Assembly (NCBI GenBank): GCA_963717255.1
Contig: CAVQVT010000008.1
Span: 70,552-134,551, forward strand
Direction of reading: 5' to 3'
Source: CAIYQJ01 sp963717255
GTDB lineage: Bacteria; Chloroflexota; Limnocylindria; Limnocylindrales; CSP1-4
DNA: 64,000 bases
The position numbers were made by a program, and so were the translations under genes. The notes below the pieces were generated by a model, which ran no database searches, was not told the origin of the DNA, and saw only the letters and a program-made list of their open reading frames with translations. Shown piece by piece: positions 51,112 through 58,618 of this stretch (positions are counted from its first letter, which is position 1; the number at the start of each line of letters is the position of its first letter).

Positions 51112-51765
51112 ATGCATGCGCCCGACGGGTTCCTGTCCGTCGGCGTCGCGGCGGTCATGTGGGCCGTCACGCTCGTGGTCCTCGCGATCGCCGTGATCCG
51201 GACGAACCGGACGCTCGACGAGCGGATGATCCCGCTCATGGGCGTGACCGCGGCGTTCATCTTCGCCGCCCAGATGTTCAACTTCCAGGTCGTCGGCGGG
51301 ACGTCCGGCCACCTCCTCGGCGGCGTCTTCGCCGCGGTCCTCCTGGGGCCGTGGCCGGCGACGCTCGTCATGGCGTGCGTGGTGGCCGTGCAGGGGCTCG
51401 TCTTCCAGGACGGCGGGCTCGTCGTGATGGGCGCCAACATCTTCAACATGGGCGTCATCGGCACCCTCGGCGGGTATGCGATCTACAAGGCCGTCGCCAC
51501 GGCGCTCGGCGGGGAGGATCGGGCCAGGATCCCCGCCGCCGGCGTCGCCGCGTGGTGCTCGTTCGTCCTCGCGGCCTTCGCCGTCTCCGTCGAGCTCGCG
51601 ATCTCGGGCACCTCGCCCCTCTCCGTGACGCTCCCGGCGATGGTGGGCGTCCACGCGCTCATCGGGATCGGCGAGGCGGTGATCACGATGGCTGCGCTGG
51701 GCTTCATCCAGGTCACGCGGAAGGACCTCTTCGCGCTGAAGGAGATGCGGCCGGTGGCCGCCTGA
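51112..51765 (+). CDS. cbiM: Cobalt/nickel ECF transporter S-component CbiM/NikM
   Basis: 217 residues. The ATG at 51112 gives MHAPDGFLSVGV; in CbiM/NikM the N-terminal Met-His must be at the very start because they chelate the metal, so the longer upstream frame (from 51022) is rejected. FAAQMFNFQVVGGTSGHLLG carries the second conserved histidine, and FQDGGLVVMGANIFNMGVIG is typical. Substrate is Co(II) or Ni(II). Six to seven helices are predicted. First gene of an operon with cbiN, cbiQ and cbiO. Confidence 0.93.
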   Translation: MHAPDGFLSVGVAAVMWAVTLVVLAIAVIRTNRTLDERMIPLMGVTAAFIFAAQMFNFQVVGGTSGHLLGGVFAAVLLGPWPATLVMACVVAVQGLVFQDGGLVVMGANIFNMGVIGTLGGYAIYKAVATALGGEDRARIPAAGVAAWCSFVLAAFAVSVELAISGTSPLSVTLPAMVGVHALIGIGEAVITMAALGFIQVTRKDLFALKEMRPVAA

Positions 51766-51791
51766 GCGTGCGGGACGCAGGAGACACCTCG

Positions 51792-52208
51792 ATGACCGAC
51801 CAGCCGAACCCCTCCCCCACCGTGGATCCCGGCGCCGCCCCGCTCGACGAGCCCGCCGCCTCCCCAGTCCCACCCGCCGCGGAGGCTCCCGCCCCGCCCG
51901 CGCCGCGGAGCTTCCTCCGGCGGTGGGGCTGGCTCATCGCGGGCCTCGCCATCGTCGCCGCGATCGTCGTGGTCCTCGCGCCGCTCGCGTCCCCGGACCC
52001 CGACGGGCTCGAATCCGTCGCGGAGCAGCAGGGCTGGCTGGGGGTGGCGCAGGACGCGATCTACCGGATCTTCCCGGACTACACGATCCCGGGTCTCGAC
52101 GGCTCCGCGAGCACGATCGTCTCCGGGCTCGTCGGGGTGGGCGTCGTCTTCCTGCTCATGATCGGGCTGGGCTGGCTCCTCCGCCGGCGCAGCGCCTCGC
52201 GCGCCTGA
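51792..52208 (+). CDS. cbiN: CbiN/PDGLE-domain component of the Co/Ni transporter
   Basis: 138 residues. The diagnostic PDGL motif is in SPDPDGLESVAEQQGW. Two helices (WLIAGLAIVAAIVVVLAPLA and STIVSGLVGVGVVFLLMIGL) flank an extracytoplasmic loop; a 45-residue Pro/Ala-rich N-terminal extension is extra. The ATG at 51792 follows GGAGACACC. CbiN stimulates metal uptake by the CbiM/Q/O complex. Confidence 0.88.
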   Translation: MTDQPNPSPTVDPGAAPLDEPAASPVPPAAEAPAPPAPRSFLRRWGWLIAGLAIVAAIVVVLAPLASPDPDGLESVAEQQGWLGVAQDAIYRIFPDYTIPGLDGSASTIVSGLVGVGVVFLLMIGLGWLLRRRSASRA

Positions 52209-52224
52209 TCGCGAGGCCATCCCC

Positions 52225-53022
52225 CTGATCAACCTCGACCGCTACATCGACCGCGAGAGCGCCCTCCACCGACTCGACGCCAGGTTCAAGTTCATCCTCA
52301 CGATCGTCGCGATCGTCTCGATCTCGCTGCTGCCCACGGGCTCGTGGGCCGCGCTCGCGATCGCGTGGGGGACGCTCGCGCTCCTCTCGGCGAGCGCCGG
52401 ACTCGGGCCGTTCCGTCTCTCGCGGGGCGCGTTCTTCGCGCTTCCGTTCATGCTCGCCGCGCTGCCCCTGATCTTCACGCGCCCCGGCGATATCCTGGCG
52501 ACGTTCCAGCTGGGCCCCCTGACGATCTCGATCAGCGGCCAGGGGATCGTCGAGTTCCTCACGATCGCCCTGAAGAGCTGGGTGAGCGTCCAGGTGGCCC
52601 TGCTCCTCACCTTCACGACGCCGTTCCACGACCTGGTGGACGGCCTGCGCAAGATGCGCATGCCGCGGGTCATCGTGAGCACGATCAGCTTCATGTACCG
52701 GTACATCGCCGTCCTCTCCGAGGAGGCCGGACGGATGATGCGCGCCCGCGCAGCGCGGTCGGCCGACGCCGACGGCTCGGGTGGCGGGACGGTCGTCTGG
52801 CGGATGAAGGTGGTCGGCGGGATGGTCGGCTCGCTCTTCCTCCGCTCGTACGAGCGGAGCGAGCGCGTCTACGCGGCCATGCAGTCGCGCGGCTTCGCGG
52901 GCGAGCTCCTGCACATGCACGGGCGGCCGCTCGCCGCGTCCGACTGGTCGCTCTTCCTCGCGTTCCTCGCCGGGATCGTCCTCTTCGAGGTCGCCGGCCA
53001 GCTGTGGCTCCCCCATGCGTGA
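52225..53022 (+). CDS. cbiQ: ECF transporter T-component CbiQ (no canonical start codon)
   Basis: About 265 residues. INLDRYIDRESALHRLDARF KFILT and later RKMRMPRVIVSTISFMYRYI match CbiQ, as do the coupling-helix motifs MMRARAARS and AMQSRGFAGE (A-R-G pattern) that dock to the ATPase. The conserved N-terminus begins directly after CTG at 52225. In this frame no ATG, GTG or TTG occurs between the stop at 52159-52161 and that point; GAGG lies eight bases before the CTG. CTG initiation is therefore the simplest reading; the first ATG (52450) would delete 75 conserved residues. Confidence 0.87.
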   Translation: MINLDRYIDRESALHRLDARFKFILTIVAIVSISLLPTGSWAALAIAWGTLALLSASAGLGPFRLSRGAFFALPFMLAALPLIFTRPGDILATFQLGPLTISISGQGIVEFLTIALKSWVSVQVALLLTFTTPFHDLVDGLRKMRMPRVIVSTISFMYRYIAVLSEEAGRMMRARAARSADADGSGGGTVVWRMKVVGGMVGSLFLRSYERSERVYAAMQSRGFAGELLHMHGRPLAASDWSLFLAFLAGIVLFEVAGQLWLPHA

Positions 53023-53032
53023 CGAGGCCCCG

Positions 53033-53860
53033 ATGACGACCCCCACGCACAGCCACGCCCACGCGCACGACGGCGGGACCGCCCACGAGCACCCGCACGA
53101 GGATCCGTCCAGATCCCAGGCGGCGTCGCCGGACTCGCCGGAGGGTGTCGCCCGGTGGGTCGAGATCGAGCACCTCCACTTCGCCTATCCCGACGGCTTC
53201 GAGGCGCTCAAGGGCGTGGACCTGGTCATGGCCCGCGGGGAGAAGGTCGCACTGGTCGGACCCAACGGCGCAGGCAAGAGCACCTTCATGCTGCACCTCA
53301 ACGGGATCAACACGCCGGCGCACGGGTCGGTGCGGATCGGCGGGACGCTCGTGGAGCGGGCGTCGCTCCGGCGGATCCGCGCCGCGGTGGGGATCGTCTT
53401 CCAGGACCCCGACGACCAGCTGTTCAGCCCGACGGTCTTCGACGATGTCGCGTTCGGGCCGCTCCACATGGGCGTGCCCGAGGGTGAGATCCACGGGCGC
53501 GTGGAACGGGCGCTCGCGTCGGTGGGCATGGCCGGGTTCGAGCGGAGGCTCCCTCACCACCTCTCGCTGGGCCAGCGGAAGCGGGTCGCGCTCGCCACGG
53601 TCCTCTCCATGGACCCGAGCGTCCTCGTCTTCGACGAGCCGTCCGCTGGGCTCGACCCGCGCGGACGGCGCGAGCTCATCGGGCTCCTGCAGGGCCTCGA
53701 CCAGACGATGCTCGTCTCGACGCACGACATGCGCCTCGTGGCGGAGGTGTTCCCGCGGGTGGTCGTCATGGACGATGGTCGGATCGTCGCCGACGGGCCG
53801 ACCGACGCGGTCCTGTCGGACGACGCCCTCCTGCTTTCCCACGGGCTCGAGCGGCCCTGA
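53033..53860 (+). CDS. cbiO: Co/Ni ECF transporter ATPase CbiO with His-rich N-terminus
   Basis: 275 residues from the ATG at 53033 (GAGG six bases upstream); ATG at 53015 overlapping cbiQ is the alternative. A histidine-rich leader (HSHAHAH, AHEHPHED) precedes the ABC domain: Walker A LVGPNGAGKS, Q-loop VFQDPDDQLFSPTV, signature LSLGQRKRVALATVL, Walker B VLVFDEPSAGLD and switch STHDM. The His cluster may store or hand over Ni(II), Co(II) or Zn(II). It ends the cbiMNQO operon. Confidence 0.94.
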   Translation: MTTPTHSHAHAHDGGTAHEHPHEDPSRSQAASPDSPEGVARWVEIEHLHFAYPDGFEALKGVDLVMARGEKVALVGPNGAGKSTFMLHLNGINTPAHGSVRIGGTLVERASLRRIRAAVGIVFQDPDDQLFSPTVFDDVAFGPLHMGVPEGEIHGRVERALASVGMAGFERRLPHHLSLGQRKRVALATVLSMDPSVLVFDEPSAGLDPRGRRELIGLLQGLDQTMLVSTHDMRLVAEVFPRVVVMDDGRIVADGPTDAVLSDDALLLSHGLERP

Positions 53861-53987
53861 CGCGCGCGACCGGCGGCCGACCCGGTCCGGACGACCCCCG
53901 GTCCTGACAGCCCCGGTCGGGGACATGCTCCATCGCCTCCGCGTGCCCGACGCCCCGGCTCGCGCCCTGCGCTACCATCCAGAGGCC

Positions 53988-54677
53988 ATGACACGCATCC
54001 CCGTCCGCCGACGACCCACCCCGGAAGAGACCGCGACGCTCCTCGCGGCGGTCGCCCCGCTCGTGCCCGACGCGGCACGATCGCGGAGGATCCGCCAGGC
54101 GGTGGGCGTCACTCGGAACGTCTCCACGATCGTGACGACGGTCCCGTTCGTGCCCCTCCCCGCGCGCGTCGCCGCGGGCGCCCTCACGGGCGTCGCGACC
54201 GTGGTGGACGCGGCGCTCCGGCCGTTCGGCGAGCGGCCCGCCGTTCCCGCCACGCCGCCGCCCAGCGACGACGAGATCCTCCACGACCCGGCGCTCTTCG
54301 CGGCCGACGCGGCCTCCGCCCTCGCGACCGGCGCACTCGCCGCGGGCCACGCGATCGCTGCGGGCGCGCGGCACCCACTCCTGCGCCGGTCGGTCACGGT
54401 CGTCGCCGTCGCCGGGATCGTGGTCTCGGTCGGAGCACTCGGCTACCGCCTCGTGGTCGGTCCCCTCCTCGAGCGGCGGAGGCGGAGGCGGCGCGACGCC
54501 ATGGCCCTCATCGTCCTGCCCGACGAGGCGCTCCAGCCGGCACCGCCGGTCGTGGGGGCGAGCGCTCCCGAGGAGACGGAGACCGCGGTCGACGCGCCCG
54601 CCGGCGAGGCGCCCGCCGACGCCGCGACGATGACGGACGCGTCGTCCGGTGAGGCCGCGGCGCCCGCGGGGAGCTGA
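53988..54677 (+). CDS. Hypothetical protein with membrane segments
   Basis: 229 residues. N-terminus basic (MTRIPVRRRPTPEETATLLA), middle with Ala/Val-rich stretches (ALATGALAAGHAIAAGARH; SVTVVAVAGIVVSVGALGYR, a clear helix), then Arg-rich RRRRRRRDAMALIVLPDEAL and an acidic, low-complexity tail. TACCAT at 53973-53978 is nine bases before the ATG and could start a nearly leaderless message. No family recognised. The stop is followed within 11 bases by the SRPBCC-like gene. Confidence 0.55.
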   Translation: MTRIPVRRRPTPEETATLLAAVAPLVPDAARSRRIRQAVGVTRNVSTIVTTVPFVPLPARVAAGALTGVATVVDAALRPFGERPAVPATPPPSDDEILHDPALFAADAASALATGALAAGHAIAAGARHPLLRRSVTVVAVAGIVVSVGALGYRLVVGPLLERRRRRRRDAMALIVLPDEALQPAPPVVGASAPEETETAVDAPAGEAPADAATMTDASSGEAAAPAGS

Positions 54678-54687
54678 CGAGTCGCAC

Positions 54688-55332
54688 ATGACCCCGCCCC
54701 TGTCCAGGAAGGGCCCGTCCGGCCTCGGGGTGTCGCGGTCCACGGGGAACGCGACCCGCCTCGTGGCGGCGGCCGGTGCGCTGGCCGCCGTCGGCACCAC
54801 CGCCTACATGGCGGTCGGGCGCGACCGGCTGGTCCGCTGGGGCGCGACGCCGGCCGAGGTGTCGGCCGCGCTCCCGGGCGACGTGTTCCTCCCCTCTCCC
54901 GCGATCGAGAGCACGCGCGCCCGCACGGTGCCCGGCACCCCGGGCGCGACCTGGGCGCGACTCTTTCCCGGCACGGCGATGCCCGCGATCGGCGACCGGT
55001 TCACCGTCCCGCTGCCGCGCTTCTTCCCGTCACTCGACGCGCTCTCGCTCCGGACCGTGGCGGTGGCGCCCGGGAGCCACCTGGTGCTGGCCACGTGGGA
55101 TCCCGTCACCGAGCCCGCGGCGGTGAGGGTCGCTGCCGGCGCGTGGGTCGCCACGTGGACCCTCGCGCTCCGCCCCCACCCGTCCGGCGGGACCCGGGTC
55201 CTCACGCGGTTCAGGGCCGCGCATCCCGGCCAGCCCGACGCCCCGGCGATGGGGATCCTCGCTCTCGAGCCGGCCGTCTTCGTCGTCGAGCGGCGGATCC
55301 TGGGGCGCCTGGGCCGGACCGTCGGGGCCTAG
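54688..55332 (+). CDS. SRPBCC-fold protein with N-terminal membrane helix
   Basis: 214 residues. After a helix (about residues 20-40) the sequence RWGATPAEVSAALPGDVFLP, STRARTVPGTPGATWARLFP and GGTRVLTRFRA resembles SRPBCC/polyketide-cyclase-like domains that start with 'GAT.eEv...lPGD'. Such domains bind hydrophobic ligands; no ligand can be named. The ATG at 54688 lies directly after the upstream hypothetical gene, so both may form a unit. Confidence 0.68.
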   Translation: MTPPLSRKGPSGLGVSRSTGNATRLVAAAGALAAVGTTAYMAVGRDRLVRWGATPAEVSAALPGDVFLPSPAIESTRARTVPGTPGATWARLFPGTAMPAIGDRFTVPLPRFFPSLDALSLRTVAVAPGSHLVLATWDPVTEPAAVRVAAGAWVATWTLALRPHPSGGTRVLTRFRAAHPGQPDAPAMGILALEPAVFVVERRILGRLGRTVGA

Positions 55333-55359
55333 AGAGAAGCTGGAGAGAGGAGCGCCGGG

Positions 55360-56268
55360 TCAGGGCGTGCCGTCCCACCGCGCGTAGCAGCGTCGGCACC
55401 GGTCGGTCCCCTCCCGGTTGACCGCGTTGCACCGTGTGCACTTCCACGGACCCGAGCGCCACGGGGCGCCGCCGTCCATCCGGCTCTGGCGGACGTAGTA
55501 GAGCGCCGCGGCCGCCGCCGCGATCCCACCGACGACGACGACTCCGACCAGGCCGAGCGTGAAGAGGTCGGGGCCTCCCCCACCGCCCGTCCCGCCGCCG
55601 CCCGCCGGCGTCTCGCCCGGCGTCGGGGAGGCGCCGTCGACGGACGGGTTCGGCTCGAACGTCGCGGGCCCTTCGGAGGCCGTCTCGACGGGCGTCTCGA
55701 CGGGTGCCTCCGTCACTTCCTCGACCGGCGGCTCCGTCACCTCCTCGACCGGCGGCTCCGCGGTCGCCTCGTCGGTCGGCTCGGGAGTGGGCGACGGCGT
55801 CGGCGAGGGCGTGGGCGTGGGCTTCGGGGTCGGAGTGGGCCTTGGTGCGGACGGGACCTGGACCGTCTTCCGCGTCGTCCCGGTGATGCACGTGCCGGTC
55901 TCGCCCTGGTTCGTCGTGGTCGTGACCGTGAGCGTGTAGGCGCCGGCGGTCCGGACCTTGACCACCCGCGTCGGGACGATCGGCGTCCCTGCGCTCACGG
56001 CCCCCTGCGCGAGGGCCTGCTCGAAGCCGCCCGGGCCCGTGAGGGTGACGACGTAGTCGGTCGTCCCGGGCTCGACGCACGTCGAGCCGACGGAGACACC
56101 GACGGCGAGGTCGGTCGGGGATCCCTCGAAGCGGATCGGACCGCAGGCGGAACCGTCACGCTGTGAGCACGCGGCCAGAACCAGGCCCGCCGTGACCCAG
56201 AGGGCCATGACCCCCAGGGCGAGCGCGAGTGCGAGCCGGCGGAGGTGACGCACGGCGGCCGCTTCCAT
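55360..56268 (-). CDS. Surface protein with lipobox-like signal, Pro-rich stalk, membrane helix and RanBP2-type zinc finger
   Basis: 302 residues. A signal segment ends TAGLVLAACSQRD (lipobox-like). An extracytoplasmic beta domain (FEGSPTDLAVGVSVGSTCVE, GTTDYVVTLTGPGGFEQAL, AGAYTLTVTTTTNQGETGTC) has paired cysteines. A PTPTPKPTPTPSPTPSPTPE stalk and repeated PPVEEVTE follow. A helix (FTLGLVGVVVVGGIAAAAAA) precedes a cytoplasmic RanBP2-type zinc finger, WKCTRCNAVNREGTDRCRRC. TACCCT at 56276-56281, seven bases before the ATG, indicates a leaderless transcript. The architecture is unusual; function unknown. Confidence 0.78.
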   Translation of the reverse strand: MEAAAVRHLRRLALALALGVMALWVTAGLVLAACSQRDGSACGPIRFEGSPTDLAVGVSVGSTCVEPGTTDYVVTLTGPGGFEQALAQGAVSAGTPIVPTRVVKVRTAGAYTLTVTTTTNQGETGTCITGTTRKTVQVPSAPRPTPTPKPTPTPSPTPSPTPEPTDEATAEPPVEEVTEPPVEEVTEAPVETPVETASEGPATFEPNPSVDGASPTPGETPAGGGGTGGGGGPDLFTLGLVGVVVVGGIAAAAAALYYVRQSRMDGGAPWRSGPWKCTRCNAVNREGTDRCRRCYARWDGTP

Positions 56269-56570
56269 CTGGGACAGGGTAGCGTGCCCGGGCGGACGAT
56301 GCGAGGGCGACTCTCACAGCCACGGGGACGGCGGGTGTTCTGGTGATCCGCAGATAAGCGGCGCGCGCTAGGGTCGAGCCGCCATCCGGCCTGCCCGGAC
56401 CCGCGGGGTGATGGGCGGGATCCCTCGATGGTCGTCGGCACCGGGACCTTTCCCCCCGGGTGCCCGGAGGCGCCTGCGGCGTGCCAGAGGGGCAGACCCG
56501 TCGCAGGTGCCGCGGCCGGCGCGATGCTCGCCCGTCCGGCGCCGGCCGCCGCGCCGAGGCCCGGCCGGAT
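56269..56570. other. Intergenic region, no gene supported
   Basis: About 300 bases between two minus-strand surface-protein genes. It holds the -10 element at 56276-56281 for the downstream gene. Several GC hairpins are possible (for example around 56440-56465), but none is distinctive, and the short open frames have shadow-type composition. Confidence 0.4.
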
Positions 56571-57098
56571 TCAGCGCGAGCGTGTCGCCCGAAGCCCGAA
56601 CAGTGCCAAGCCCACCAGCGCGGCGCCGAGCACGAGAGCCACGGCGAGCGGGGTGACGCCCCCCTGCTCCGGCGCTGGGGCCGGCGGCTCGGTGGACGTC
56701 TCCGGCATCCCGGCGGTCGAGACCGTCAGGTCCATGCCGGCCGTCACGGCGCCGGCCGTCGCGTTGAGCGTTCTGGGGCCGGGGATGCAGTCGATCCAGA
56801 TCCTGGTGGTCGCCACGCCCTGCGACCCGGTCGTGGTCTCGTACGCGACAACGGAGTCCTGGGAGCTGGCGACCGGCATGATCGACCACGTCACGGTCGT
56901 GCCGGCGATCGTGGCGCCGGCCGCGTCGAGCACGAGCGCCGAGACCTCCGTCTCCACGCGGCAGACGATCGGGGCGTCCGGCACGGCGATCGTCACCGTG
57001 GCGGGCGTCGGGTCGGCGGCGGAGACGGGCAGGGCCCCGGCGATGACCAGCAGCGACCCTGCGGTCAGGACGCGGAGCGCCCGCGACGCGTGAGACAT
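56571..57098 (-). CDS. Secreted protein with one Ig-like domain and C-terminal membrane anchor
   Basis: 175 residues from the ATG at 57098, which follows GGAGGGAGGG. Signal peptide VLTAGSLLVIAGALPVSA (cleavage probably after ADP or VSA). One Ig-like (Big_1-type) beta domain: ATVTIAVPDAPIVCRVETEV, SALVLDAAGATIAGTTVTWS, TTTGSQGVATTRIWIDCIPG. A Pro/Glu linker precedes a C-terminal helix (TPLAVALVLGAALVGLALFG) and basic tail, an LPXTG-like layout without the LPXTG motif. Probably anchored at the outer face of the membrane; function unknown. Confidence 0.75.
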   Translation of the reverse strand: MSHASRALRVLTAGSLLVIAGALPVSAADPTPATVTIAVPDAPIVCRVETEVSALVLDAAGATIAGTTVTWSIMPVASSQDSVVAYETTTGSQGVATTRIWIDCIPGPRTLNATAGAVTAGMDLTVSTAGMPETSTEPPAPAPEQGGVTPLAVALVLGAALVGLALFGLRATRSR

Positions 57099-57181
57099 CG
57101 ATCCCTCCCTCCGGGGCACGGCCGGGCCCACCGCCATCATACGGACGGCCGCTCGCGCCGGTCGGGCGAGACGGCGCCGGC

Positions 57182-58568
57182 TCACGGGCGTGGGATCGTC
57201 AGCCGCTGGCCCGGGAGGATCGCGTTGGGGTCCGTGATGTCGTTCGCCGCGATGATCGCGCTCACCGTCACGCCGAAACGCTCGGCGATCGCGAAGAGCG
57301 TGTCGCCCGATCTGACGACGTACACCCTCGGCTTCGGGGTGGGTCGGGTGGTGGGCTTCGCGGTCGGCGTCGGCGGGGCGGTCGCCGCGCCCGGAGCCGA
57401 AGCGACCGGCGTCGCGGACGCACCCGGGATCGGCGGGGTGGTTGGGGCGCCGGCGCCGGGCGCCTCGGACGGGCCCCCGCCCGGAGGGGTGACCAGCGGC
57501 GTGGCCGGGGCGGGCGTTGAGGCTGCCGAGGGGCGCACCTCCCCCGGGCGGACGAGGAGCTTCCCGGCACCGTACCCGAGACCGACGAGTCCGGCGAGCA
57601 CGAGGACCGCCGCGAGGACGATGGCGAGACCGCGGAGCAGGCTCCGCCCGATCCCGGCGAGCCGCGTTCCGAGCCCCGGCCCCGCGGCCGGACCCTCGAG
57701 GGCGTCAGGGCCCTCCACGGCCGCTGCACCGGCGCCCGCGCCCTCGCCCGCGCCGTCGGGCGCGAGGGCATCCTCCGCGGCGACTGCCACCGACGGCGCG
57801 TCCGCGGGCGCCCCGGGGGGTGCCAGCGCGTCGGCCGCCGCGCTGGCGGCGACCAGGGCACCGAGGCCCTCGGGATCGGGTGCGGGCTCGGCCGGGGCGG
57901 CGGCGTCGGCCGGGGCGCGGCTCGGCCTGGCGGCGGGCTCGGGGCGCCGCGGCCGGGGCGGCGGCGTCGGCGTCGGCAGGTCCATCCGGGGCCGCGGAGA
58001 TGCCCGGCTCCGGGGCCGGTCCCGAGGCCGGGGTGCCCTCGACCGGCGTGCCGTCCTCGGGCCTGGGCCCGGCCGTCACGGCGGCCCCCGGCACCGCGGC
58101 CGGCGGCTCGACGGGTGCCGTCGGCGGAGCGACGGCCGGCACAGCGGGCGCGGGGGTCGACGTCTCCACGGGCACCCACCCGCGCGGGGTCGATGCCAGC
58201 GCTCCGAAACCGCCGCGCGCCGCGAGCGTGTACGAGGCGCGTGCCGCGGGCGTCGGCTGAGCCGGAGCCCCCTCGGGCGGTGCCTCGGGCAGCGGAGGTG
58301 GCTGTGGCGCCGCCCCGGCGGAGACCGCGTCCGGGCCCGTGTACCGGGGGCAGGAGACGTGGCGGTTCGTGAGGCAGTGGGTGCCCTGGTGCGCGAGCTC
58401 GACGTAGGCGGGAGTCGCCGCGGACCGGCACCGGTGCTCCGAGCTGGGGAAGTCGAAGCGCGAAGGAGGATCGGCGGCGAGCCCGAGGAAGGGACACGCG
58501 TCAGCCGGCGGCCGCTCGTCCGGCATCGGCGGAGCGTCGTCGGGGCGTGCGTCGTGCTGCTCGGACAC
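57182..58568 (-). CDS. Cys-motif/LysM membrane protein (single frameshift)
   Basis: About 461 residues after correction. The N-terminal segment CPFLGLAADPPSRFDFPSSE, HRC, THCLTNRHVSCPRYTG carries four cysteines and recurs in Chloroflexota proteins that end in LysM. A long Pro/Ala linker and a helix (LLRGLAIVLAAVLVLAGLVG) follow. The C-terminal LysM domain is VYVVRSGDTLFAIAERFGVT to GQRLTIP, which binds peptidoglycan. The frame shifts in the GGGG run at 57941-57944 (one base too many). TATCAT at 58576-58581, seven bases before the GTG at 58568, gives a leaderless start. Confidence 0.78.
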
Positions 58569-58618
58569 GACCGCGATGATACCGGCCGCAGCAGTGCGGG
58601 GGACGAACGACCCTGCCG

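Noticed and set aside
52450..53022. cbiQ beginning at the first ATG
   Set aside because: It would remove about 75 conserved residues including LDRYIDRESALHRLDARFK.
56400..56570. Riboswitch-like structure
   Set aside because: Some GC-rich stems resemble riboswitch helices, but no conserved core motif is present and no metabolic gene follows in that direction.
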